From NCBI GenBank assembly GCA_937922735.1, contig CALAJL010000134.1:1-34498 (forward strand): a stretch of DNA of 34,498 nucleotides, read 5' to 3'. Positions 24,145 through 33,141 of this stretch are shown in pieces. The notes below the pieces were generated by a model, which worked only from the letters and a program-made list of their open reading frames with translations, ran no database searches and had not been told where the DNA came from. Origin of the DNA: an uncultured Gammaproteobacteria bacterium (GTDB lineage Bacteria; Pseudomonadota; Gammaproteobacteria; UBA4575). Numbering within the stretch: the first letter of the stretch is position 1; each line of letters starts with the position of its first letter. Both the position numbers and the translations under genes were made by a program.

Positions 24145-24423
24145 TCAATGTGCAACCGAATGAATAACGATGCTATTTTCAAAGAAAACAGAATAGTTAT
24201 TATAGTCCCAGCGATAGATTGATGGGTTGCCGATTGGGCCTTGCTTAACACTTGGTTGGCCAAAGCGTGATTCGACCTGGGATTTTGAAAGACCCCTGAT
24301 TGGCATAGAAGTGTTGGTTACCACTTGAGCACTGCTGCCGGGCGTCTTCACTACCTGAGCGTTTACCTGTAAGGTTGCGATTGCTAAAAACAGGGTAAGA
24401 ATTGAACTTATAAAAATTCGCAT
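24145..24423 (-). CDS. Small secreted SmpA/OmlA-like protein
   Basis: This 92-residue protein has a signal peptide (about 1-22, ending VNA-Q with no lipobox Cys). The mature part has PIRGLSKSQVESRFGQPSVKQGPIG, then PSIYRWDYNNYSVFFEN and an IHSV end. The pattern (an SxxxVxxxFGxP turn, then an aromatic strand pair) is that of SmpA/OmlA/BamE-like domains and of a conserved gammaproteobacterial hypothetical family. It is periplasmic. It lies 57 nt upstream of aguA on the same strand and may lead that operon, although a functional link to polyamines is not evident. Confidence 0.75.
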   Translation of the reverse strand: MRIFISSILTLFLAIATLQVNAQVVKTPGSSAQVVTNTSMPIRGLSKSQVESRFGQPSVKQGPIGNPSIYRWDYNNYSVFFENSIVIHSVAH

Positions 24424-24699
24424 ATATCTAAGCTAGTAGTTGAGACTTAGTTAAATCATATCATTGCCATGTATTGGCTGGAATACAGGCATGAATAAAG
24501 CAGGATGATAGTTGAGTTTTAGCGGACTAAAGGGAGTAATGCTAAGGTGATTAAGGAGTTATAAAATAATTCATGACTAAATCCCAACCATCATAGACTT
24601 TATGTTTACAATGAGTAATTATCATTAAAAATTCTATTAAAATCAGATTATTAGAATCAATACTTCAACTAATTTAACCGATATAAATATATAATTTCA
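24424..24699. promoter_or_regulatory. Divergent 276-nt gap; promoter-like TATAAT before lolC
   Basis: No gene is seen between the secreted-protein gene (minus) and lolC (plus). A perfect TATAAT at 24690-24695 lies only 4 nt before the lolC ATG, and an alternative TATAAA sits at 24682-24687. No good minus-35 element is paired with either. A start here would give a leaderless or nearly leaderless lolC message. Confidence 0.4.
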
Positions 24700-25947
24700 A
24701 TGTTCCGGCCACTCGAACTTTTTATTGGTTCACGCTATCTGCGTGCAAAACGTCGTAATCACTTTATATCGTTTATTTCATTTATCTCAGTATTTAGCCT
24801 AGCACTTGGCATCACGCTTATTATCACGGTTCTTTCTGTCATGAATGGCTTCCAGTTCGAAATAAAAGATCGAATTCTAAGTATGACGGCACATGCGACG
24901 GTGCTTGAACTAGATGGCAAACTACGTGATTGGCAGAAAGTGGAGCATGAGCTTAAAGATAACACCGAGATTAAAGGTTCAGCCCCATATATTTCTGGCC
25001 AAGGAATGATTGTGAATGGTAAACAAGTTACCGGCGCAATGTTGAATGGTATCGATCCTAATCTAGAATCGAAGGTCTCTAGGATTGGTAACCACCTGCA
25101 AGAGGGTAATCTAAACATTCTTAAACCTGGTGAGTTTGGAATACTGCTTGGCAGTGATTTGGCGAATTATCTTGCCGTGGATATAGGCGAAAAAATAACA
25201 GTTATTACGCCCGAGGCGACCGTTACACCAGCAGGGATTATTCCGAAGTTTAGGAGATTTACAGTGGTAGGTACGTATTCAGTGGGTATGCCGCAATACG
25301 ACCGTAATACAGCTGCAATTCATATCGATGATGCTAAACGTTTATTTCATCTAGGTGATTCGGTTACCGGGTTAAGGTTGAAGTTTGAAGATTTATTTGA
25401 TGCCCAAGAAATTACTTATAAATTACGTGATCAACTTGGTGGATCTTATTGGGTAACAGATTGGACTTATCATAATCGAAATTTTTTCCGTGCGTTGAAG
25501 ATGGAGAAAACGATGATGTTTATTATTACGATCATTATAGTTTTTGTGGCGGCATTTAATATTATATCGATGCTTGTGATGGTGGTGACTGAAAAGCAAA
25601 GTGATATAGCCATTATGCGAACTTTAGGTGTATCACCTAAGAGTATTATGGGGATTTTTGTTGTGCAGGGAACGGTTATAGGGTTTGTGGGAACCTTGTT
25701 GGGTGCACTGGGTGGTGTTCTGTTATCATCTAATCTAGAAAGTATCGTAAGAGGTATGGAAAAAATTCGAGGATCTAAATTCCTATCGCCAGATGTATAT
25801 CCAATAAGTGATTTTCCATCCGATATTATTCCTAGCGAAGTTCTAACGATATGCGTTGTTGCATTTATTATTACTGTACTAGCAACAATTTATCCTGCTT
25901 GGAAAGCGTCAAATACTCAACCAGCAGAAGCTTTAAGATATGAGTAA
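24700..25947 (+). CDS. lolC: Lipoprotein-releasing ABC permease, LolC/E family (possibly LolF type)
   Basis: This 415-residue inner-membrane permease of the complex that extracts outer-membrane lipoproteins and passes them to LolA has four helices: one near 24-48 and three in the C-terminal third (about 270-400). A large periplasmic MacB-like domain lies between them, and the end is the family QPAEALRYE. The segment with TPAGIIPKFRRFTVVGTY near 178-196 looks like the LolA-binding hook of LolC. The stretch SKFLSPDVYPISDFPSD near 360-376 resembles LolE. Only one permease gene is present beside lolD, so a LolF-type homodimer is possible. No ribosome site is visible. Confidence 0.9.
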   Translation: MFRPLELFIGSRYLRAKRRNHFISFISFISVFSLALGITLIITVLSVMNGFQFEIKDRILSMTAHATVLELDGKLRDWQKVEHELKDNTEIKGSAPYISGQGMIVNGKQVTGAMLNGIDPNLESKVSRIGNHLQEGNLNILKPGEFGILLGSDLANYLAVDIGEKITVITPEATVTPAGIIPKFRRFTVVGTYSVGMPQYDRNTAAIHIDDAKRLFHLGDSVTGLRLKFEDLFDAQEITYKLRDQLGGSYWVTDWTYHNRNFFRALKMEKTMMFIITIIIVFVAAFNIISMLVMVVTEKQSDIAIMRTLGVSPKSIMGIFVVQGTVIGFVGTLLGALGGVLLSSNLESIVRGMEKIRGSKFLSPDVYPISDFPSDIIPSEVLTICVVAFIITVLATIYPAWKASNTQPAEALRYE

Positions 25948-25953
25948 GAAATT

Positions 25954-26631
25954 ATGAGTATCGTATTGCAATGTGAAAATTTGACTAAGACATTTGATAG
26001 TGGTCCTGCGCCAGTAGAAGTGCTGAAAAATATTAATTTTAGTGTAGAGCAAAAAAGCAGGGTAGCCATTGTCGGAGCATCGGGCAGTGGTAAGAGTACA
26101 CTAATGCATTTACTCGGTGGTTTAGATGTGCCAAATTCTGGAACGGTTACTGTTTGCGGTCAGGATATGTCAGCCCTTTCAGATGCCGCAAGAGGAAATC
26201 TTCGTAATCAATCTTTAGGCTTTATCTATCAATTTCATCACTTGCTCCCAGAATTTACTGCATTGGAAAATGTAGCGATGCCATTGCTGGTACGTAAAGG
26301 ATCAATAACAACTGCAGAAGCAGAAGCGAAAGCAATGCTCGCAAAGGTAGGCCTATCAGGGCGTATCTTGCACAAGCCTACAGAGCTATCGGGCGGAGAA
26401 AGACAGCGTGTCGCGATTGCAAGAGCACTTGTGACACATCCCAAAGTAATTCTGGCTGATGAGCCAACTGGAAATCTTGATAGTAAGAATGCCACGCAAG
26501 TGCAAGATGAAATGCTTGCACTAAATGAAGAGCTAGATACAGCAATTGTGATCGTGACTCATGATTCTAAAATTGCGGAATCCATGGAAATTACCTATAC
26601 ATTAGCAGATGGAATATTAATAAAATCCTGA
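25954..26631 (+). CDS. lolD: Lipoprotein-releasing ABC ATPase LolD
   Basis: This 225-residue ABC ATPase has Walker A GASGSGKS at 41-48, IYQFHHLLPEF at 91-101 (the LolD-type Q-loop), signature LSGGE at 145-149 and Walker B VILADEPTGNLD at 165-176. It drives lipoprotein release with the permease encoded 6 nt upstream. A second permease gene (lolE) does not follow; the next gene is an unrelated GAF protein. Confidence 0.96.
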   Translation: MSIVLQCENLTKTFDSGPAPVEVLKNINFSVEQKSRVAIVGASGSGKSTLMHLLGGLDVPNSGTVTVCGQDMSALSDAARGNLRNQSLGFIYQFHHLLPEFTALENVAMPLLVRKGSITTAEAEAKAMLAKVGLSGRILHKPTELSGGERQRVAIARALVTHPKVILADEPTGNLDSKNATQVQDEMLALNEELDTAIVIVTHDSKIAESMEITYTLADGILIKS

Positions 26632-26694
26632 TAGATTAGTATTCATCCTCGTTACAACGACGAATGATGATTTAATATTAACAGAATAGTTTAG

Positions 26695-27255
26695 ATGGCA
26701 AAGCCCCCTATACCTAACGATGAGTCATCAAGAGTAAGTGATCTCAGAAATTTACATATTCTTGACACAGATCCTGAAGAAAAATTTGATTTAATTACTC
26801 GTTTAAGTGCACAAATATTTGATGTTCCCATCTCGTTAATTAGCCTGGTGGATTCAGAAAGGCAATGGTTTAAATCTAGATATGGTCTAGTGGAAAAAGA
26901 AACTCATCGCGATTTCTCATTCTGTGCGCACGCTATCGCTAAGCCGATATCAGAAGGAAGTGAACAAGTAATATTTGAAGTAGAAGATGCGCTAAAAGAT
27001 GCTAGATTTAGAGATAATCCTTTGGTGCTAGAGGAACCCTTTATTCGATTCTATGCAGGGTTTGTATTGTTGTCTCGTGACAATTATAAGCTTGGTACTT
27101 TATGTATTATTGATAATAAACCTAGAAGTTTATCTAGCTTTGAAAGAGAATCGTTCTTTAACCTAGGAATGCTAGCCCAATCGCAGTTACAAGTATTTCA
27201 GCCAGTAGTTGGAAATCATTTTACAAAAAACTATGTTTGCAAAAGAGAAGCATAA
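26695..27255 (+). CDS. Stand-alone GAF-domain protein
   Basis: This 186-residue cytoplasmic protein is almost entirely one GAF domain at about 25-165. It has VPISLISLVDSERQWFKS, DFSFCAHAI, DALKDARFRDNPLV, IRFYAGFVL and LGTLCIIDNKPR in the order seen in GAF sensors of the cyanobacterial/proteobacterial signalling type. No histidine kinase, GGDEF or EAL output domain is attached, so it must act through another protein or be a remnant. It has no visible ribosome site. The convergent DUF2062 gene ends 22 nt away. Confidence 0.88.
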   Translation: MAKPPIPNDESSRVSDLRNLHILDTDPEEKFDLITRLSAQIFDVPISLISLVDSERQWFKSRYGLVEKETHRDFSFCAHAIAKPISEGSEQVIFEVEDALKDARFRDNPLVLEEPFIRFYAGFVLLSRDNYKLGTLCIIDNKPRSLSSFERESFFNLGMLAQSQLQVFQPVVGNHFTKNYVCKREA

Positions 27256-27277
27256 ATAATTTATCTAAGTCTACAAT

Positions 27278-27796
27278 CTACCTATTAAATTTACGAAGCT
27301 TTCGTTTGTTCCAAAATGAAACTACGCGAATGCGCCATAATACTCTAGCAGCAATAAAGCCAAATAATCCTGCTGCCGTCCCAAGAAACAAACAACCTAC
27401 CATAAATGGGCGCCAGCGATCACGCAGTTCTGTAAATAGCCAATTAAAACTTAATTCAAACTCAAATGGACCTAAGTGAGTATCGGTTAAGGCCGCACCG
27501 ACTTTATAGGCCAAGTAAAATAGTGCCGGCATGGTAATTGGGTTTGTGATCCAAACTAGTGCAACTGAAATAGGCAAATTGCATCGCAAGATGATGGCAA
27601 AGCCCGCCGCAATCAGCATTTGAAAGGGTAGTGGAATGAATGCGCAAAATAAGCCTATGCCGCAAGCGCCTGCAACAGATCGTCTGCGCATATGCCATAA
27701 GTTTTGGTCATGAATTAATTCACCAAAAATACTAAAAGACTTTTCTTCTTTAATTCGATTGTTAGAGAAATACTTTTTTAGGAAATTGCGGGGCAT
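27278..27796 (-). CDS. DUF2062 membrane protein
   Basis: This 172-residue protein has the DUF2062 pattern: an LWHMRRRSVAGACGIGLFCAFIPLPFQM segment at about 33-60, a helix, VWITNPITMPALFYLAY near 81-97, and a further helix near 132-150 followed by a basic tail. It is an inner-membrane protein of unknown role. Its place beside comEC, on the opposite strand, matches the arrangement I recall in Pseudomonas. The two genes share a 80-nt divergent promoter gap. Confidence 0.88.
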   Translation of the reverse strand: MPRNFLKKYFSNNRIKEEKSFSIFGELIHDQNLWHMRRRSVAGACGIGLFCAFIPLPFQMLIAAGFAIILRCNLPISVALVWITNPITMPALFYLAYKVGAALTDTHLGPFEFELSFNWLFTELRDRWRPFMVGCLFLGTAAGLFGFIAARVLWRIRVVSFWNKRKLRKFNR

Positions 27797-27832
27797 TTAA
27801 TTTGTTTTAGGTCTATCCTGGCCTGGTTGGGA

Positions 27833-27838
27833 TATAAT
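27833..27838 (+). promoter_or_regulatory. Minus-10 element TATAAT for comEC
   Basis: A perfect TATAAT lies 38 nt before the chosen comEC ATG. No strong minus-35 hexamer is visible at 16-18 nt upstream, so the assignment rests on the minus-10 only. Confidence 0.4.
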
Positions 27839-27876
27839 ATTGTCAAGTATATGCATTCAGTTGGGTGATCTTGTAT

Positions 27877-30183
27877 ATGTTTAAGGTGGCATTCGCATTT
27901 CTGCTTGGTGTTTACAGTTTAACAGTGTTTGCAAGCTTGCCGCACTGGTATTGGACCTTTTGTATTCTACCGATTGTCTTAGTCTTAATTAAATATCCAC
28001 GTTGTTACCTAGTAGTTTGTCTAATGTTGGGATTTTTTTGGGCATTGATTCACGCATATATGGATTTCTATCCACAGCTTGAAAAAAACCTAGAAGGTAT
28101 AGACATAGAAGTAAATGGTCAGATTATTTCTATTCCCAGTAAACATGGCAGAAGTTCTCGATTCGATTTTTCAATTAAGCATGCAAAATTATCGGCTAAT
28201 GGCAATGAGGTGCTGTTGCCTAAAAAGATTAGACTCAATTGGTATGGGAATGTTCCTTCCTTAACATTAGGTGAAGTTTGGCAATTACGCATTCGTTTAA
28301 AACGACCATGGGGTTTTGCTAACCCAGGTGGGTTTGATTATGAAAAATGGTTATTTGAGCAAGGGATACGTGCTACGGGATATGTGCGGAGCAAAGGTAT
28401 CAATAAGCGTATTCAGACCACAAGTATATTAAATCCTGCTTTTTATCTGCGTGCAGCCTTGAATGCTAATTTGGAGCAATCCAACGTAGAATCTATTGCA
28501 GTAATTAAGGCATTGGTATTGGGTGAACGTGGTCAAATGACTTCAGAACGTTGGCAGGTATTAACGCAAACAGGAACCAATCACTTGCTGGCAATTTCTG
28601 GTCTACATGTCGGTATGGTTTCTGGATTTGTATATTTTATCGTTGTATTTTTATGGAAACGTTGTGAGCGCTTTTGCTTGATGATTGCAGCTCAGCGAGT
28701 GGCTGCTTTGGCTGCAATATTAGCGGCTGTGTTTTATGCCATGTTAGCGGGTTTTTCTATCCCTACACAACGAGCGATGGTGATGGCAACAGTTGTGTTT
28801 TTATCTATATTTACCATGCAGTCGTTACGCCCATGGAATATCCTATCGTTAGCATTATTATGTGTATTAATTCTGGATCCTTTTTCAGTTTTATCGCCAG
28901 GTTTTTGGTTGTCTTTTGTTGCGGTAGCCATCATTCTTTTTTCAATCAAAGGACGATTAACCACAAAATCAAAATGGCGTAGTCTGGTGCGCATACAACT
29001 TGTTTTATCTCTCGGATTGTTGCCACTAACCTTGATTTTCTTTCAACAAGCCTCATTAGTTTCGCCCATTGCAAATTTATTTGCTGTGCCTTGGGTCAGT
29101 ATATTGGTAGTACCAATTACATTAATGGGCTCGTTGATTTTATTGTTGAATCAAAACATCGGTGTATGGTTTCTTAATATTAGTAACTGGTTGCTTGAGA
29201 TATTTTGGGCTTTTCTAACTGCTTTGCATTCACTACCGTTTGCAAGTTGGCATCATGCGGTGCCATTGTGGACATTAGTTCCAGCAGTGTTTGGAATTAT
29301 AGTAGTTCTCATGCCAAAAGGATGGCCATCAAAAGCAATGGGTGTTGTGCTATTGAGTCCTTTGGTGTTTGCGAACGCACCCGTTATTTCTGAAAACGAA
29401 CTAAGATTAACCACATTGGATGTTGGGCAAGGTTTAGCGATCGTGGTGGAAGTGGGGCAGCAAGTGCTTGTATATGATACTGGACCAAAATTTAGTGAAA
29501 GTTTTAATACAGGTGACGCTGTCGTAATTCCATATTTACGATTTCGTGGCATCAATCATATTGATAAACTTATCGTAAGTCATGGTGATAATGATCATGC
29601 AGGAGGTTTGCAAGGTATATTAGACAATATGACAGTTGGTGAATTGGTGAGTACATTCAATGAGGAATATAAACATAATAATTTGAATACGTGTGATGCA
29701 GGCGTTGTTTGGCAATGGAATGATGTGCGTTTTCAATTTCTATATCCAACCGAAACATCAAAGTCAAAAGCTAAACTCTCCAGTAATAATAGTTCTTGTG
29801 TTCTGCATATCCAACATCCAGCTGGAAGCATGTTGTTAACAGGTGATATTGAGAAAACGGTAGAGAAGCAGTTGCTCGAAACATATACAGATTTGCTTGA
29901 TACCGATGTGCTTATCGCCCCTCATCATGGAAGTAATACTTCCTCAACTAAACAGTTTATTCGGGCTGTTTCGCCTAAATACGTCGTATTTGCAACCGGC
30001 TATAGGAATCCGTATGGTTTTCCCGATGAAAAAGTGATCTCACGTTATAAAGAGTTTGGTAGCCACTTAGTAAATACAGCATCTCACGGTATGATTACGT
30101 TTAAATTATCAAATAAATATGGATTGCAATTACTGCCAGGATATCGTGAAGTGCGTCAACGCTTTTGGCATTCCAAAAGTTAG
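27877..30183 (+). CDS. comEC: DNA internalisation / competence protein ComEC (Rec2)
   Basis: This 768-residue inner-membrane channel protein takes up single-stranded DNA during natural transformation. The layout is N-terminal helices and a DUF4131 region, a competence domain with many helices (TNHLLAISGLHVGM is its hallmark), and a C-terminal metallo-beta-lactamase-like domain with SHGDNDHAGG (His569-His574 core) and APHHGSNTSS. I chose the ATG at 27877 because GGTGATC at 27864-27870, a 7-nt match to the 16S tail complement, lies 6 nt upstream. An in-frame GTG at 27865 overlaps that ribosome site. All metal-site histidines are present, so it looks functional. Confidence 0.95.
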   Translation: MFKVAFAFLLGVYSLTVFASLPHWYWTFCILPIVLVLIKYPRCYLVVCLMLGFFWALIHAYMDFYPQLEKNLEGIDIEVNGQIISIPSKHGRSSRFDFSIKHAKLSANGNEVLLPKKIRLNWYGNVPSLTLGEVWQLRIRLKRPWGFANPGGFDYEKWLFEQGIRATGYVRSKGINKRIQTTSILNPAFYLRAALNANLEQSNVESIAVIKALVLGERGQMTSERWQVLTQTGTNHLLAISGLHVGMVSGFVYFIVVFLWKRCERFCLMIAAQRVAALAAILAAVFYAMLAGFSIPTQRAMVMATVVFLSIFTMQSLRPWNILSLALLCVLILDPFSVLSPGFWLSFVAVAIILFSIKGRLTTKSKWRSLVRIQLVLSLGLLPLTLIFFQQASLVSPIANLFAVPWVSILVVPITLMGSLILLLNQNIGVWFLNISNWLLEIFWAFLTALHSLPFASWHHAVPLWTLVPAVFGIIVVLMPKGWPSKAMGVVLLSPLVFANAPVISENELRLTTLDVGQGLAIVVEVGQQVLVYDTGPKFSESFNTGDAVVIPYLRFRGINHIDKLIVSHGDNDHAGGLQGILDNMTVGELVSTFNEEYKHNNLNTCDAGVVWQWNDVRFQFLYPTETSKSKAKLSSNNSSCVLHIQHPAGSMLLTGDIEKTVEKQLLETYTDLLDTDVLIAPHHGSNTSSTKQFIRAVSPKYVVFATGYRNPYGFPDEKVISRYKEFGSHLVNTASHGMITFKLSNKYGLQLLPGYREVRQRFWHSKS

Positions 30184-30253
30184 TTGAGATAGACTTTATT
30201 CGTCAAAGGAAGTATTAATCAAAGCAATGTATATTCTCAAGGAGTTATTCTAA

Positions 30254-30871
30254 GTGTATGAAATTGTAAAAGCTGGTGGTTGGTTGATGTTACCAATTAT
30301 CGCAAGTTCTATTGTTGCTTTGGCAATTATTATTGAGCGCTTTTGGACACTCCAAAAAGAGCGTGTAGCACCAAAATATTTGGCTGCAAAGATTTGGCAG
30401 TGGAGTAAAGAAGGCAAGTTAGACGAAAATCGTATTTTGCAAATCCGTAAAAGTTCTCCACTTGGCAGAATTCTGGCCGCAGGTCTGCTTAACAAGAACT
30501 ACGACCGTGAAATCATGAAAGAAAGCATTGAGGAGACAGGTAGACATGTCGCTCATGAATTGATGCGTTTTCTCAATACATTAGGCACGATTGCAGCTAT
30601 TTCTCCATTACTGGGGCTTTTAGGGACAGTAATTGGAATGATTCAGGTGTTCAGTGTAATTACTAGCATTGGTGTTGGGGATCCTGGTGAGCTTGCAGGA
30701 GGCATCTCTAAAGCATTGATTACGACTGCTGCTGGGTTGAGTGTCGCCATTCCAAGTTTAATTTTTGTACGTTACTTCAGAAGAAGGTTGGATACTTTAG
30801 TAGTGGGCATGGAAGAAGAGGCGATAAAGCTGGTTGAAGTAATGCATGGTCAACGTAAAGCTGGTTCATAA
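30254..30871 (+). CDS. exbB: MotA/TolQ/ExbB proton-channel protein
   Basis: This 205-residue inner-membrane protein has three helices: one near 6-26, one at about 107-130 and one at about 145-175. The family core LNTLGTIAAISPLLGLLGTVIGMI is at 96-119 and GISKALITTAAGLSVAIPSL near 150-169. Start: GTG at 30254, with AAGGAG at 30239-30244. With the ExbD protein encoded 18 nt downstream it forms a proton-driven motor. Its place before the lipid A genes is that of the exbB2/tolQ-like gene of other gammaproteobacteria. The true partner, TonB-type or other, is unclear because no tonB gene is nearby. Confidence 0.9.
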   Translation: MYEIVKAGGWLMLPIIASSIVALAIIIERFWTLQKERVAPKYLAAKIWQWSKEGKLDENRILQIRKSSPLGRILAAGLLNKNYDREIMKESIEETGRHVAHELMRFLNTLGTIAAISPLLGLLGTVIGMIQVFSVITSIGVGDPGELAGGISKALITTAAGLSVAIPSLIFVRYFRRRLDTLVVGMEEEAIKLVEVMHGQRKAGS

Positions 30872-30889
30872 AATCAAAGCAAATTAAGA

Positions 30890-31303
30890 ATGAAATTTAG
30901 TCGCGCAGAAGAAGATCGTCTGGATGTAAATATTACCCCACTGATTGATGTGGTGTTCTTGTTGTTGATATTTTTTATGGTTACCACCACGTTTAATCAA
31001 CAAGCCGAACTGAGAGTGGATTTGCCTGAAGCCTCATCAGAAGAGCAAGCATTAGAGATAATTCCCATAGAGATTACCATCGATCCATCAGGTGCATACT
31101 TTGTAAATGGTCAGAGTTTGGCAAAAAGCTCTGCAACCGCTCTTTTTCAAGCGCTAAAAAAAGTGGTCGGTGACGATAAAGACAAGAGTGTGATTATCAG
31201 AGCAGATGCAACGACACCGCATCAAGCGGTGGTTACTGCAATGGACACGGTTTCAAAAGTAGGTGTGTCTAAATTATCCATAGCTACTTCAAAGCCAAAA
31301 TAA
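30890..31303 (+). CDS. exbD: ExbD/TolR-family protein
   Basis: This 137-residue protein has a single N-terminal membrane helix (about 19-37) and a periplasmic domain. The proton-relay Asp is visible in NITPLIDVVFLLLIFFMVTT (Asp20). It partners the ExbB protein encoded just upstream. msbA begins 18 nt after its stop, so the motor genes lead the lipid A operon. Confidence 0.92.
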   Translation: MKFSRAEEDRLDVNITPLIDVVFLLLIFFMVTTTFNQQAELRVDLPEASSEEQALEIIPIEITIDPSGAYFVNGQSLAKSSATALFQALKKVVGDDKDKSVIIRADATTPHQAVVTAMDTVSKVGVSKLSIATSKPK

Positions 31304-31321
31304 TTAACCAAAATTATCAAA

Positions 31322-33103
31322 ATGGCCGATCAAGCCTCTAATCTACCGCAACAATCTGGTTGGCAAGTATACCGTCGCCTATTAAGTTATAGCTTCTCTA
31401 AATGGCAATATTTAGCGTTGGGGTCTTTAGCCTTAATGGTGCTATCAGGTATGGAAGCACTCATGGTCTATTTGCTGGGTCCTTTTATTGATGGTTCGTT
31501 TGTAGAGAAAAATTATAGTGAAATAAAGTGGATACCTATTGTCATGGTAGTTATCTTTTTAATTCGGGGTGTAGCGAACTTCATTGGCACCTATTTAATT
31601 GGCTATGTGGGTGCGCATGTAACCAAAACACTGCGTCAAGAAATGTTTGAGCGAGTGCAATTTCTTCCTACTAATTACTTTGATCAGCAAACCACTGGTA
31701 CATTGTTATCTAAATTTTCTTATGATGTAGAGCAAGTTACCGGAGCAGCAGTTAAAAGTCTGCGAAGTCTTGTAGAAGATACGTTCAAAGTTATTTTTTT
31801 ATTAGGTGTTATGTTTATAAATAACTGGAAGCTAACGCTTCTGTTTTTAATTGTAATACCGGTAATTGCTGGAATCGTTGGTTATACAAGTAAGTTGTTT
31901 AGAAAATTTAGTACTAAAATGCAAAAATCTGTAGGCAAGATTACGCATATAGTTGAAGAGAGTGTGATTGGCCATCGAATTGTGAAAATATTTGGTGGGC
32001 AGCAGTATGAAATAGATAAATTCGAACATGCGAATGAACGTTTTCGGCGCAATAGTATGCGTAAAATTACAACCAAAGCTGCGAGCACACCTGTCATTCA
32101 TACTTTGGTAGGGTTTGTGTTGGTTGCGGTGTTAGCTATTGCAGCGAGACCAGGTATTGCTGCTGAGGAAACTGCAGGTGGTTTTGTGAGTTTTATTATT
32201 GCCATGGTTGCAATACTCACGCCTGCTAAAAAGTTAACGCTATTAAATGAAATATTACAAACTGGTATCGCTGCTGGACTTAGTGTGTTTGGTCTAATTG
32301 ATTCTGAAAAAGAGCACGATACTTCAAGTAAGTCATTGGCAGATTGCAATGGAAGAGTAGAGTTTAATAATGTTTGTTTTAAATATGCTACACGTGAAGA
32401 AAAAGCTATTGAGCATATTAACTTAACGATTGAGCCAGGTGAAACGGTTGCCTTTGTTGGTCGATCGGGTAGTGGTAAAACAACGGTCGTTAATTTATTG
32501 CCTAGATTTTATGATGTGGATTCAGGATCTATAAGTATTGATGGTGTAAACACGATTGAACTTAGTTTAGTATCTTTGCGTAATCAAATAGCAATTGTTA
32601 ACCAAGATGTAACGCTGTTTAATGACACTATTGCTAATAATATTGCCTATTCTCAAGGTATAGATCCTCAAAATAAGCGTGTGATAGAAGCAGCAGAGGC
32701 TGCAAGGGTTACAGAATTTACTGATAAACTCCCGGATAAATTAAATACTCTGGTTGGTGAGAACGGTGTGTTGTTATCGGGTGGTCAAAGACAACGCATA
32801 GCAATCGCAAGGGCATTGTTAAAAGACGCACCAATATTGATACTTGATGAGGCTACATCGGCGTTAGATACAGAATCTGAGCAATACATACAAAATGCTT
32901 TAGAGCTACTGCAAAAAGACCGTACTACTTTGGTTATAGCGCATCGACTGTCAACGATAGAGAAAGCGGACCGCATTGTGGTGATGGATAAAGGGACTAT
33001 CGTAGAAATTGGTAGTCATAAAGAACTTTTAGATAAGAATGAAGCATATGCATTATTGTATAAAATGCAAAGAAGTGAGCCTAGTTTAGCTATAAACGCA
33101 TAA
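31322..33103 (+). CDS. msbA: Lipid A flippase MsbA (ABC transporter)
   Basis: This 593-residue half-transporter flips lipid A-core from the inner to the outer leaflet of the inner membrane. Six helices lie in the first 320 residues, then an ABC domain with Walker A GRSGSGKT at 380-387, signature LSGGQRQR at 485-492 and Walker B ILILDEAT near 506-513, followed by the IAHRLSTI switch region. An msbA-lpxK order is standard in enterics and supports this call over a generic multidrug exporter. lpxK starts 38 nt downstream. Confidence 0.94.
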   Translation: MADQASNLPQQSGWQVYRRLLSYSFSKWQYLALGSLALMVLSGMEALMVYLLGPFIDGSFVEKNYSEIKWIPIVMVVIFLIRGVANFIGTYLIGYVGAHVTKTLRQEMFERVQFLPTNYFDQQTTGTLLSKFSYDVEQVTGAAVKSLRSLVEDTFKVIFLLGVMFINNWKLTLLFLIVIPVIAGIVGYTSKLFRKFSTKMQKSVGKITHIVEESVIGHRIVKIFGGQQYEIDKFEHANERFRRNSMRKITTKAASTPVIHTLVGFVLVAVLAIAARPGIAAEETAGGFVSFIIAMVAILTPAKKLTLLNEILQTGIAAGLSVFGLIDSEKEHDTSSKSLADCNGRVEFNNVCFKYATREEKAIEHINLTIEPGETVAFVGRSGSGKTTVVNLLPRFYDVDSGSISIDGVNTIELSLVSLRNQIAIVNQDVTLFNDTIANNIAYSQGIDPQNKRVIEAAEAARVTEFTDKLPDKLNTLVGENGVLLSGGQRQRIAIARALLKDAPILILDEATSALDTESEQYIQNALELLQKDRTTLVIAHRLSTIEKADRIVVMDKGTIVEIGSHKELLDKNEAYALLYKMQRSEPSLAINA

Positions 33104-33141
33104 TTCTTTACGAATCGGTAATCGCATAAAAACTATTTGAT

